Below the pieces are notes generated by a model. That model did not search any database. It was not told the origin of the DNA and worked only from the letters and a program-made list of their open reading frames with translations. A DNA stretch of 64,000 bases from Gongronella butleri (taxonomy: Eukaryota > Mucoromycota > Mucoromycetes > Mucorales > Cunninghamellaceae), in assembly GCA_025201375.1 (NCBI GenBank), contig JAIWZP010000046.1:1-64000 (forward strand). The letters are read 5' to 3'. Both the position numbers and the translations under genes were made by a program. This document shows positions 49,734 to 63,677 of the stretch, one piece after another (the first letter of the stretch is position 1; every line of letters begins with the position of its first letter).

Positions 49734-51502
49734 TTAATTCGCCTTTGTAAATTGATGCGCGCCGTGCTGCTCCTTGTTCATAGCTCGGTAAAGCGCGCCG
49801 TCAATGACGCTGGCCACTGTAAAGATGCCGCCAACAATGGCACATATGCTGACAAGCACGGATGCAAGCATTGGGCGGTCCTCGCGGTAAATGACGCGCA
49901 TGGGCGAGAAATCAAGATGGAAAAAAACGCCTAAACAAGAAGAACGCGCGCGCGTGCGCGCAGGTTTGTGTGAGTATGTGAGGGTGTTTTCGTCTCTCGC
50001 GCCACCCCTCCCCCGGCGGCCCCCTCCATGATGACAAAAATTACCTGGCACGCCCGAAATGCCTTGCATAGGATCCAAGAAACGCTCCTGGCGGCTCGCC
50101 GAGTATTGGAACGTGCGGATCATCTTGCCACCCAAGAAATCAAACTGCGTCGGCACAATCTTCAAGTAGAATTGATACATCATGCCGGCTGATTTGCGCG
50201 TCCAAAAATGAAAATATCAAAAAAAAAATTCAAAAATTGAATATCGACGCGCTTCTTGACGCGTGGCAATTCTATGACTTTACCATCATTGCTACCGTGG
50301 TCTGTGCCATCCAATGGGTTGATGAGGGCCATGGCCTGCGTGCGCTTGTGTTTGTGAAGCAATGCCTGCTGGTCGCCGAATTGCAAGTGATTGATTGTGT
50401 GTTTAAAATCGTACTTGTTGCCAAGGTAGGTGCGAACGTCGTGCATGTGCTGCGAGCCGTGCGTGAACGATTGCCCGGGCGAGAAATGGAAATTGCCGCG
50501 CAGCTTGTTCACCTCGAGATGGCCAAACATGCGACAGCCCTCCTTGGACTGGTTGTCCAATGCCTCAAGCAAGCCCTCGCGGACACACTAAAACGCGAAT
50601 TGCGTGGATGAGCGAAACAATACTTGCGCGCGTGGGAAAGGACAAAAAAGAAACGTGGCGTCGCGGCTTCTGCGTCCCCCTCCCTCCTTTTTTTTTTTCG
50701 TCCCACCCCCATTTACCTGCTCGATAGTGGCCGCCTCAAAATTCCAGCCCTTGGTAGAGTACAATTGGCGCACTTGGTCGCAAGTGTTGCAGCACTCGCC
50801 CTCCGCGCCAGCACCGTAACACGAGCCACACTCGGTGGCGGTCTTTTCTCTAAATTCGGCCTCGTCGGCAGCCATGCTGTTCCGGAGCTCTGATGAAAAA
50901 AAAAAAGTGTGAATGAGCTCACCAAATCGAGGCTGAAAATGACACGCGATTGGGCCACCGCGCTCGGACCAGGCCAAAAACTTACGCGTTTGCTTCTGTT
51001 TGTCGATTTCTTTGCCATTGGCGTCCAGGCGGCTCTTGAACACGTCGTGACTAAAGTGATTGATGTGCTCGCCCGACTCGTCCATGATATCTAGGCTCAG
51101 CTCTGCAAGAAAAAAAGAGAAAAAAGAACAAGAATGTGTCAATTGGCACGCGTTTTCATCCATCTTGTCGAAAACGCACGGTGACAGGGAATATGAGGAA
51201 AGGTGATATCAAAGTGAATGGGCAGCTTTTCCATTTTGCCACCGTCCACGACAACTTCGGACTGGAAAATTGGAAACAGGTACGCCCACAGCTCAATTAA
51301 AACGAAAAACAGGATCAGGCCCGCACTGACAAGCGTCACTACAATTGAAAAAAAAAGAGGGGGATGAGAGACGCTCAAAAAGGGATCCACTGGCGTTCAT
51401 TTTACCCAAGGCGCCTGTCCTTGTGCGAATGCGAAAGTCATCAATCGTCTTTGCATAAGCGTCCAAGCGCTTAAACTTGTTGACAAAGGACTTTGACAGC
51501 AT
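49734..51502 (-). CDS. ERV46: ERV46/ERGIC3 COPII-vesicle cargo receptor
   Basis: ER-Golgi membrane protein that cycles in COPII/COPI vesicles with Erv41 and retrieves luminal proteins. About eight exons on the minus strand. The N terminus (MLSKSFVNKFKRLDAYAKTI, DDFRIRTRTG) is the family's cytosolic leader; the first membrane helix is VTLVSAGLILFFVLIELWAY. The luminal domain has the Cys-rich signature ECGSCYGAGAEGECCNTCDQ, then GCRMFGHLEVNKLRGNFHF, and YFLKIVPT-like YQFYLKIVPTQFDF. The second membrane helix (VLVSICAIVGGIFTVASVID) is near the C terminus, which ends HQFTKAN. The start at 51502 gives the standard leader. Introns again hold GACGCG cores. The partner ERV41 is not here. Confidence 0.92.
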
Positions 51503-51665
51503 GATGGTTGCCTTGCAAAACGTGTCGAAGCGAGAAAGAAAAGAGGCAACAATAAAGAATTGGCTTTTCAAATTCCGCGTTTTTATCTGTTGAAATGCCG
51601 CTTTGCCACTTTTTTTTTTGCTTTCTTTCTTTGTTTGCCCCTCTTTTTGCGTCCCGTTTTTCTTC
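51503..51665. promoter_or_regulatory. Compact divergent promoter, ERV46 and MCTS1
   Basis: Only 163 bp separate the two divergent start codons. The region is T-rich on the MCTS1 side. Both promoters, and probably overlapping 5' UTRs, must fit here. Confidence 0.6.
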
Positions 51666-52538
51666 ATGTTCAAAAAGTAAAGCTTGCAAGACCACCCACG
51701 ACGCGTTTATTCAACCATTTTATTGCTTGTTTTGCCCAATTTCAGGTTTAGTTTTCACGAGAATATTGCGGGTCAGTCGCAACTCAAGTCGTCGGTGCAG
51801 CGCGGTATCCGCACTAAGCTGCAAGAGCAATACCCGCTGCTCGAGTCGATCATTGACACCATCCTGCCCAAGAAGACGCCTATTATCCTGATCAAGGGGT
51901 AAGTGACCGCGACGCAACCGGTGAAAAATATACAATGGCGCTAAAAATACCCTTTTTCGCCTCTAGACACGAGCACATTTCTTTTTTGTCCGTCAATGGC
52001 GAGATTTTGTTCTTCCAACACTTTGATGGTCCTTACTTCCCAACGCTGGTGCTCCTCCACAAGTGTAAAAACAAAAAAGATGGACGATTTCCCGCGATTT
52101 TCCTCATTTTTCTTGTTTTTTTTTTTTTTTTTGCAGATCCCGGGTTGCTGCCCAAGCTGCAGGTTGACCGCGGTGCGATCAAATTCGTCTTGTCGGGCGC
52201 CAACATCATGTGCCCCGGCCTGACATCCAAGGGGGCGCGTATGGACACGGATTTGCCCGAAGGCGCCGTGGTGGCCATTATGGCCGAGGGCAAGGAACAT
52301 GCCCTGGCCATTGGCTTGCTCAAGATGAGCACCGAGGACATGTAAGCTCCACTCCCTCTCGATGATGGCCCGAAAAACAAGCGAGAAAGACGCGCGATCC
52401 TGATTTTTTTCTTATTTTTCCTTTTTTTTTTTCCTCTTTTTTTTTTGCAGCCGCAAAGTCAACAAGGGCATTGGTTGCGATAACATCCACTACCTTGCCG
52501 ATACCCTGTGGAAAGAACAAGTCCCCCTGCAAGGCTGA
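51666..52538 (+). CDS. TMA20: MCTS1/Tma20, PUA-domain translation re-initiation factor
   Basis: Binds the 40S ribosome with DENR/Tma22 and helps recycling and re-initiation. Five exons (51666-51676, 51746-51898, 51967-52064, 52137-52341, 52451-52538) total 555 nt and give 184 aa, the usual family length. The first exon is only 11 nt (Met-Phe-Lys-part of Lys). The N-terminal domain carries [20 protein letters not shown] and [18 protein letters not shown]; the PUA domain carries [19 protein letters not shown] and [20 protein letters not shown]. All junctions are in phase. The tiny first exon is supported because it restores the MFKKF start typical of the family. Confidence 0.95.
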
Positions 52539-52734
52539 TTGCTACTACATTTCATATAAAAAATCAAAAGCGTTTCATTCATTTGGTATCCTTTTTCATG
52601 GCGAGAAAAAAAAAATTGATATGGGGTAAGGGGGGTAAGCAATACGAGAAAAAGTGGGAACAAAGAGGGAGGGGGTAAAAAATAAAAAAAAAAGTATACA
52701 AGTGTACAATGGGAGGAGAGAGGAGGGGGGTAAA

Positions 52735-54141
52735 CTATAGAGGCAAGAGGGGCGTGGTCGACTGCTTGGACGTCCACAAATTGGCGAGCATGAGCTCGGC
52801 AGTAAAGAAAAACACGATGAAGATGTGATAGCAGCAGGCGATAAATTTGGTGATGGACGGCTGCTGGCGATAGGACGCGGCAATGGCAAGCGCTTGGCGC
52901 GTCGAGTCTTCAAGCGGGTCGGCAAGGCCAAAAGACGTGGATGTGGTGCGAGTCCACATTGGCGGCGTTTCCAATGACGACGACGACGCCGATGAGCATA
53001 CAATGGACGACGTCGTACCGTAGTCGGGTGGCGGCGGCAATTGCAATTCGTGCAGAGACGAGGATGACACACTTCCGAGCAAATCAGGTACTTGCACGTC
53101 CATTGGCGCGTCCATCGACGCGTCACACGCGTCAGGAACGTCGATGAGCGCGTCATCTGCAGGAACATCGTCGTCTTCTTCATCCTCTAGCAGTGGATAC
53201 TCCATGATCGTGGATGGCGGGCGGCCACGCTCCGTGGAACGATACCAATGAATGAGTTCTTGTGAAAACAGCGGCGATGGATAAGGTGGAGGCACCGGTG
53301 ACAATTCCTCCAGCGCGTCTTGGTCATCATCGTCCAATTCAGGCGTTTCATGGTCGTGATGGTCATGATGGTCGTGCATCAGCTCGTCATCATCGGCCAA
53401 AATGCCATTTTCGTCGAATTCAAGCCCGTTTTCGAGATCCAGGTCGTCGTGTTCGTTGGCTTGAGGCTGCGTGAAATGATGTTGGCCTTTCATCCACGCA
53501 TTCTCGTTCATGACGGCCAAAGGAGGAGGGTCAGGCGCAGACATGATGACAATGCCGTCTTCGTCAAGCACATCTTCCTCGAAAAAGGGTGCGTCGCCAT
53601 CGGGATGATCGTCGAGATAGTATTCGTCCTCGTCGTCTTCATGCTGCAGGAGTGGCGGCGTGAACATAAAATCGTCGCCTGTAAGGAGCACCATGGGCCG
53701 CACATGCGGCATACCAAGTAAAATCTGCTGCGATTTGCTGTACATGCTGTGCAAACACCAATTCTCCAGAAACGAATAGGCCGCGCGACGACCGTGGACG
53801 TTTTGTCGAGAAAACTTGCCAATGGTCGCGTGAAATGCTCGATTGGCAACCTCGAAATCTTCGTCGCTATAATATGTGGGCAGCCCATCCCCGCCAAAGA
53901 AGGGCTGATCCGCCACAGGCACATCGTCCATGGCTGCTGACTCGTACTGATCATCATGCTCGTCTTCCTCTTCCTCTTCTTCTTCTTCGTCGTCGTCAGA
54001 GTCCACCGTCAGCGCCGTATACGGAGGCACCGCCTGTTCCAAGACATCCTCGGCCATTGGCTCCTCAATGGTCGCCGTCGGCACATAGGCATCTTGCTCC
54101 CCTACAGGGCCCGACGAATACGGTGTTTCCACGTATAACAT
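52735..54141 (-). CDS. Acidic, probable tail-anchored protein of unknown function
   Basis: A single intronless frame of 468 aa from ATG 54141 (MLYVETPYSSGPVGEQDAYV). I do not recognise a family. Acidic runs are marked (DDDEEEEEEEEDEHDD near residue 50; DDDDQDALEE; DEEDDDVPADD), with a His-rich HDHHDHHDHE. A more ordered segment at residues 90-150 (FEVANRAFHATIGKFSRQNV, YSFLENWCLHSMYSKSQQIL) may be the folded part. Near the C terminus a hydrophobic stretch FIACCYHIFIVFFFTAELML followed by a short tail suggests a tail anchor. Codon use and length support a real gene. It could be an organelle-surface scaffold, but nothing here fixes its role. Confidence 0.75.
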   Translation of the reverse strand: MLYVETPYSSGPVGEQDAYVPTATIEEPMAEDVLEQAVPPYTALTVDSDDDEEEEEEEEDEHDDQYESAAMDDVPVADQPFFGGDGLPTYYSDEDFEVANRAFHATIGKFSRQNVHGRRAAYSFLENWCLHSMYSKSQQILLGMPHVRPMVLLTGDDFMFTPPLLQHEDDEDEYYLDDHPDGDAPFFEEDVLDEDGIVIMSAPDPPPLAVMNENAWMKGQHHFTQPQANEHDDLDLENGLEFDENGILADDDELMHDHHDHHDHETPELDDDDQDALEELSPVPPPYPSPLFSQELIHWYRSTERGRPPSTIMEYPLLEDEEDDDVPADDALIDVPDACDASMDAPMDVQVPDLLGSVSSSSLHELQLPPPPDYGTTSSIVCSSASSSSLETPPMWTRTTSTSFGLADPLEDSTRQALAIAASYRQQPSITKFIACCYHIFIVFFFTAELMLANLWTSKQSTTPLLPL

Positions 54142-54458
54142 TCAGCTGCTAACAACAAAGAGAAAAGTAAAAAATATAAAAAAAGTGTGAATTTCGTCTT
54201 ATCTCGCGTGGTTCCGCCTAAAAAAGGTCGTTACTTGGGCTTTATCAATACAAAGTGCGTGAAAAAAGGGGGGTATCAAGTATCTTTGCGCTTCACTTGC
54301 AAAGCAAAATGAAGCAACAGAGAGAAGAAAGTGAAAGAAAAACAAAAAGGTGTGTGAGAAGAGGGCTTTCCCTCCTTTTTTTTTTTTTTTTTTTTTTTTT
54401 TTGTCCAGCTTGTCACTTGATCACCGACCCAAATGCCACCTCACCCGCCTCTTTTTCC

Positions 54459-54546
<88 letters not shown>

Positions 54547-55750
54547 CTGTTGGGCGTCTCGTCACTCTCCCTTGCCTGCTTCCCCAAACTCAGGCGGCAG
54601 ATGAAACAGTGGCCACCAAGGCTTGGCTGTTAAAAAATTTTTGATCTGCCTTTTTTTCTCCTTGCCCCCATTTGCAAATGGTGCTATTTTAAGCATGAAA
54701 GCAACGCCATGCGTGCGACTCTTCCCAGAACGATCCAATCCCGCGCGCACAAAATAAAACCAAATCCAAAAAGCTGGCTCTAAGGCTGAAATTGCGCAGC
54801 ACAAATGCGAAATCCCGGGAATCTTCGCATTGTCCTCTTCTTTTTTTTCGGCAAAGAGACAGGGCCATAGCGCACAGCGTGTGGCCTGACCGTCAGCGCG
54901 TGCGCGCGCAGGGATCCATCTAGCATGACAACGGAAGTAAATCACATATTAGAAGAAAAAGCGCCCATTCGCTTTAAGAAACATGTCGTAGCCCCTTGCT
55001 TCCGAGACTCTTTTGAATTGTCTCGTCGAGCTGCATGTGGCGTGTCAATCTTAGCTTGATCAAAAGCACCGTGTCACCAGCAATCCGGTACTCATGCTAA
55101 AAAAAATTTAAAAAGGCAAAAACATGGTAATGGGTACGCCACATCGTCTTGCTTTGACATTCATTTGAACCGCTTCATCAAGCTGCATGGTGATCAAACA
55201 GATTTCGGCTTTGTCGGACCACTGAACCGAAAAGGATGTCAAATCAAATAAAGTCTCGCCAAAAGTCAGAAACACATCGTTACCCCTTTTTTTGTGTTCA
55301 TTTGAACCACATCGTCAAACACTTTTTCGTACCATTTCCTCTATCGTTTCGAGTTTGAAATCATTCAAAGAGATCAAAACGTTGATGTTCTTGTGCATAC
55401 TACAAGAGCATCTCATTTTGTCGATTTCGGCCAGATCGCCCTCCTGACAGCTGCAGGCTGACCTTTTATAAGGGGGTTCTAGCTTGCCGAGGAAACGCAA
55501 AGGCGACGCGCTTTTGCTGAATTAGTGCCATATTTTATGCGAGTGGGGTTTTGCATGAATTTTCGTCTATCTTTCATTGGACCTGATCAACGGCCTTTTT
55601 TATTGACACGTTTCTTATCAAACCTGGGTGCTTCAACCCCGTAGACGCCTTTGCCAGGCTACTATGAGTATTTTAAAATTCACGAAGTCGAGGAACAACA
55701 AGACCATCGTTTCTGACGCGTGGTTTCTCGATGAGGACACGTGAAGAGAC
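54142..55750. other. Gene-free stretch with very long T runs
   Basis: Holds a T run at about 54377-54402 and an 83-base T run at 54462-54544, the longest in the window. No gene or RNA is supported. The left end should contain the promoter of the acidic protein gene. Confidence 0.55.
54462..54544. repeat. 83-base poly(T) tract
   Basis: Uninterrupted T from 54462 to 54544, in intergenic DNA. The length in the assembly may not be exact. Confidence 0.85.
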
Positions 55751-55754
55751 TTCG

Positions 55755-56062
55755 AATTTTGATCACACACGAACCATGGCCATGGTAGCGGAATTGTACC
55801 AAGAAAACGCGTTGGTGACGCGTTGCTGCCGAACTGTTGCCAAATCTATGCAATTGCATGAAAACGCGTCATCTCTCACTGAAGCCACGCGCCAGAAACT
55901 CCAATTTTTTACCACACACAAATCTTGGTCATGGAAGTGAGTTTGTACCAAGGAAACGAGATGGAGACGCACTGTTGTCGAAATGTTGCCAAATTTATGC
56001 AGTTGCGTGAAAGCGCGTCATCTCTCAGTAAGGTGACGCGCCAGTGACTCCAAATTCAAACG
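55755..56062. repeat. Tandem duplication of a 155-bp unit rich in ACGCG
   Basis: Two adjacent diverged units (about 55755-55904 and 55905-56062) share AACTGTTGCCAAATCTATGC, GTCATCTCTCAC and GACGCGCCAG-like segments. Each contains several ACGCG cores. No coding capacity is evident. Confidence 0.75.
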
Positions 56063-56533
56063 AAACGCGAATCATGCCCAGAGACGCGAGACATGTCCAG
56101 AAAAATGCGCGGACAACACGTCCTTGCTGTGCCAACGCCAACTTTATGCTATTACGGTTTCAGATGATGTTTTGCACACGGGGTATCCGGAGTCCCAATA
56201 ACATGGTGACAGGTCCAATTTGATTCTCTCTTGCCTCCCGTAATGAGACGCATTTCAAGGTTATACAATGATCAAAGAGGCGATGTGGGGCCTGAAAATT
56301 AAAAAAAGTGACAAATTTTGGATTTTGACGCGTCCTGACTCGAATAAAAAGGATTTCGCGTTCTGGCTTTCCAGTGAGGATGGAATGGACACATCAAAAG
56401 TCGACAATGTCCACGGACACACAAAAAAAAAAGCCTGTTTGTCAAGATATGCTGCGTGTTGATGCAAAAAAGGGGGTAATGTAAGCAAAAGTTTAATTTG
56501 AAACGTCTAAAAGATTAGAGTGGAGAGAGTGTT
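56063..56533. other. Gene-free stretch downstream of SUA5
   Basis: AT-rich; nothing supported beyond the SUA5 3' flank. Confidence 0.5.
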
Positions 56534-57727
56534 CTATTGGATTGTTTTAGATGCGGCCTTGCGTAATCGATTCATGACGGCCATGCCATGATTATCCTCT
56601 GCAACGCCCTGTACAAAGATGATATCGACACCTTGTGCGTCCATGTCGCGCAGGCCTTGGAACAGGTGCTTTGCGACCTCTTCCGGTGTTGTGCCCATGG
56701 GGTAGACGAGGCATGATGATGATGTTGACGAAGATAATGATGGCAATGAGGCTGAATCGCGGTTTTTGCCGTCGGATGTAAGGAGGCCCACTTTGTGCAT
56801 GCCCATGTTCTCCATGGCGGCCAATTCTTTGGGCCAGACTTCATCGAAATCTTGGGTATCCTCGATGAGCACGACCATGGCCTCGGGCGAGTAATGGCGG
56901 TATTTCATGCCGGGTGTTGTTGGCGCGGCTTCGAGCTGTTGGTCGACAAAATGCTTGCGGTAGACTTGGAGCGCCTCCATGCCTGGCAGCGCGTGCAATT
57001 GTTCATATGTATAGCCGCCAGGTCGCAGAATGGCTGGTGGAGTGCGAAGACCGTCAAGCACAGTGCTCTCCAGGCCAACATCGCACGCACCGCCGTCGAC
57101 AATGAGCGGGATCTTGCCGCGCAAATCGTCCATGACATGCGAAGCCAGCGTTGGCGACGGCTTGCCGGACGAATTGGCCGATGGTGCTGCCAGGGGGAAC
57201 CCGCATTGATCAATAATGGCACGCGCAACGGGGTGGCTGGGCATACGCACGGCCACCGTGGCCTGCCCGCAAGTCACGGACGAAGGAATAAGCGACGATG
57301 TAGGCAGAATTAGCGTCAATGCACCCGGCCAGCATCGCTGGATCACCGGCAAATACACTGGTGGCAATTTCGGCACAAGCTTCTCCAACATCGTCAAGGA
57401 AGAAACGTGAACAATCAATGGATTGTCCTGTGGTCGATTCTTGGCGGCAAAAATCTTGGCCACCGCATGCCCGTCCAATGCATTCGCAGCAAGTCCATAC
57501 ACAGTCTCCGTGGGAATCCCAATGGCTTCGCCCTGCTGCAAAAACGACACCGCCTTGGCAATAGCTTGCTGCGCCTGCGGCTCCTCTATCACCAATTGAG
57601 CATTTTGCGACCCAAACGCTTGCTGCCCATCCGCTCGAAAGTCGAACCACCCAGCTTGAACTTTAACAATCTCGGTTTGCATCTTGTTGATCACCACGCG
57701 TCGTAAAATACTCGGTACAAGGGGCAT
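56534..57727 (-). CDS. SUA5: Threonylcarbamoyl-AMP synthase (Sua5/YrdC)
   Basis: Makes L-threonylcarbamoyl-AMP from threonine, bicarbonate and ATP, the first step of t6A37 modification in ANN-decoding tRNAs. One exon of 397 aa from ATG 57727 (MPLVPSILRRVVINK). The YrdC domain shows AIGIPTETVYGLAANALDG, IFAAKNRPQDNPLIVHV, WPGALTLILPTS, VAVRMPSHPVARAII and SANSSGKPSPT. The Sua5 domain follows (APTTPGMKYRHYSPEAMVVL to AEDNHGMAVMNRLRKAASK). Two-domain length matches eukaryotic/archaeal Sua5. The N-terminal basic segment might be a mitochondrial signal; a second ATG in the same frame at residue 16 (MQTEIVKV) could yield a cytosolic form, as in yeast. Confidence 0.95.
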   Translation of the reverse strand: MPLVPSILRRVVINKMQTEIVKVQAGWFDFRADGQQAFGSQNAQLVIEEPQAQQAIAKAVSFLQQGEAIGIPTETVYGLAANALDGHAVAKIFAAKNRPQDNPLIVHVSSLTMLEKLVPKLPPVYLPVIQRCWPGALTLILPTSSLIPSSVTCGQATVAVRMPSHPVARAIIDQCGFPLAAPSANSSGKPSPTLASHVMDDLRGKIPLIVDGGACDVGLESTVLDGLRTPPAILRPGGYTYEQLHALPGMEALQVYRKHFVDQQLEAAPTTPGMKYRHYSPEAMVVLIEDTQDFDEVWPKELAAMENMGMHKVGLLTSDGKNRDSASLPSLSSSTSSSCLVYPMGTTPEEVAKHLFQGLRDMDAQGVDIIFVQGVAEDNHGMAVMNRLRKAASKTIQ

Positions 57728-58840
57728 CAACAAACCCGGAGAGATCAAAAAAGTAACAAGAAGTGAAGAAAATAAAAAAGACAAGAAAAAAAAAAAAAAA
57801 AAGTGACAATGAAAGCAATTCCACTCAGCCGCACGGCCGCAGCTTCTTCCCCCCCCCTCGTCTGCCAATTTCGAGTTCCGGCCGCTTCATTTGAGCTCTT
57901 TCCACCTGCGCCAGCCCCTGCTGCTCCGGCAACTTGGTTCAGGGGGGCTCTATTTTGCCATTGAGCGGTTTTTGTGACATTTAAAAGAGAGTAAAAAAGG
58001 AACAATCTCCAGATTTTTGATCGTTTCTTAAGCATGATCCCTAATGATGGACGCAAGGGATTCCTGGCGATGCCAATCGAGTTCCATTGGGAATCTGTTC
58101 AACCGATTCAGAGCGCTTTTCAGAGAATCGAGGCAATTGCGTCAAGGAGGCCTGCCAAAATAATTCACAATGAGTCACAATCATGCCTGATTTTTTGATT
58201 GTGCCAGCTTGTCATTGGCAGTATCTAAATTTGGAACGCAAGCGTCTGCACGTCGCCCTGTTCCTGCAAATACGTGAAAAAAGGCCATTTTGCCCCATTT
58301 TAACGGCTCTCTTTAAAGCAAATAGGCTGTCGATTTACTACGAGTGGATATGCTAAAGTTGACGGATAATTGTCTGGAAAATCGTGCCAGATACCAACGC
58401 TCAAGAAAGAGCAAGGAAAAAAAAAAAAAAAAGGAAACAGGCCAGTTTAATGTCTGTCAGACCAAAATGCATTTGGTACATTCCTGTTCACGTCAATTCC
58501 TTTGTTCGTGGATACCAATGGCCCCGAGTAGTGATCATAGCGACGTAACGTCTGTGTCAATTTGAACACACGCGAAACCATGACAAATTCGACCGCGTGC
58601 AATCAGCCTCGTTTACGAAATTGACTTGTGCTCCTCCATTTTTTTAAATTTTTTCTGGACAAATCGCCCATTTTTTGACTATTGGTGCATCTGGTGATTC
58701 TGTGCAGCAGATCTTTCAATCGCCAAACTAGACCGTCAAGTTTTAATTGACAAATAAAAGACTCTCGCTGTCGCCAATTCTATCGCAAAATGCCAAATTC
58801 TGAGTGCCGCCAAGATCTTATTTGCAAATCTTTCAACAAG
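57728..58840. other. Intergenic region between SUA5 and the tRNA
   Basis: About 1.1 kb without a supported gene; contains the SUA5 promoter at its left end, an A run at about 57786-57801 and another at 58416-58430. Confidence 0.5.
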
Positions 58841-58922
58841 GTCAGTTTGTCCGAGCGGTTAAGGAGTGTGACTCGAAATCACATGGGCTTTGCCCGCACA
58901 GGTTCGAATCCTGTAGCTGACG
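58841..58922 (+). tRNA. tRNA-Ser (anticodon CGA)
   Basis: An 82-nt cloverleaf: acceptor GTCAGTT pairs with AGCTGAC, the anticodon stem TGTGA/TCACA encloses loop CTCGAAA giving anticodon CGA, a long variable arm TGGGCTTTGCCCG is typical of class II tRNA-Ser, and the T arm is ACAGGTTCGAATCCTGT. There is no intron. It reads UCG codons. A run of eight T at 58925 serves as Pol III terminator. Confidence 0.97.
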
Positions 58923-58924
58923 CA

Positions 58925-58932
58925 TTTTTTTT
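58925..58932 (+). terminator. Pol III terminator of tRNA-Ser
   Basis: Eight consecutive T two bases after the tRNA 3' end. Confidence 0.85.
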
Positions 58933-60076
58933 GCAATTTTTTGGCCGTTTTATTTTGCATTGGATTAAGGAATTGGTGAATAAAAACAAAAGGTGTTTTG
59001 AGCATACCATGGCAAATTGCGATTTTTTTTTTTTTTTTTTTTTGCACAACATGTGAAATGCTGGGTCGTACACAGCATTGGCATCATATCTTGGACTGTT
59101 TTAGACACTATTCTCTGACATCATTTCGTGTTTGACGCTGCCACGGCCACACTTCTGGCGCAACGTACTTTTTACCGGAATTGTGTATCTCTGCATCCAT
59201 TTTTCTTTATCATATTTGTTAGCCTTTTACAACAGATCCTTGAGCTATCATATCATATGCTGGTTGTATTCTGAACCGCAAAGATTGGGACGTCGTTTTC
59301 AACGAGATGGCTAATCAAAACCTGAAAACTTCTGATCACACTGCAAAAGAGTTGCTTTCGTCTTGCATTTACCAGGGAAGCGCTCAATTGACGTGAAATT
59401 TTGATCAGTGCTCCATCTACGAGTACCTGTCGGTTTGATGTGGGAATGGGATTGATTGAAAAGGAATTGATCAAGTTGCTATGGAAAGTGACACAATTGG
59501 CGTTGAATCAAGACAGCTTTTAGCGAAAATGGCCACTGACCTCGATTTGATCATGCTTTTGACTTCATCATTGTCATCACTACAGTATATAGGTCCCCAA
59601 TCAATGGCGAATTTTCGCGCCATCTGTTTCAAAGCATGGAGAGGACGCTTTATCGCATTAGCCATTGCAACGATGATCGTGTCGAGCGACGCGATCGCCC
59701 TGCACCTGCCTTATAAGGCAAGTACAATTTACGGCCGTGAAGGCTCATTCTGCCAAACAGCCAAAAATGCGATGAAAAACAAAGAAAAAATATAAAAAAT
59801 ATAAAAAATAGACAAAAAAAAAGACGCGTAGACACGGTTTCAACACTTTGTTGTGCTGATCCGCAGCTTGCAATGATGGACAGGCCGAGCTCATGCGTGG
59901 ACACAGGATGTCTGTGCGACAGTGCATTGAGTTACAAGGCACAGTCTATTTTTGGGCATTGTAATTGGGTGGCGCTCGCCCCTGGGTTGCAAATTGCCTA
60001 CTTTTAGATGCCCACCCGCCCCCTTTTCGCCTCGTTTTTTATTGTTTCTTGGTTTTCCTCGTTCTCTCTTGCCCTT
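58933..60076. other. Intergenic region upstream of DPP4
   Basis: No supported gene; short open frames lack any family signal. T runs lie near 59024-59043. The DPP4 promoter should be in the right-hand part, which is C/T-rich. Confidence 0.5.
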
Positions 60077-63677
<3,601 letters not shown>

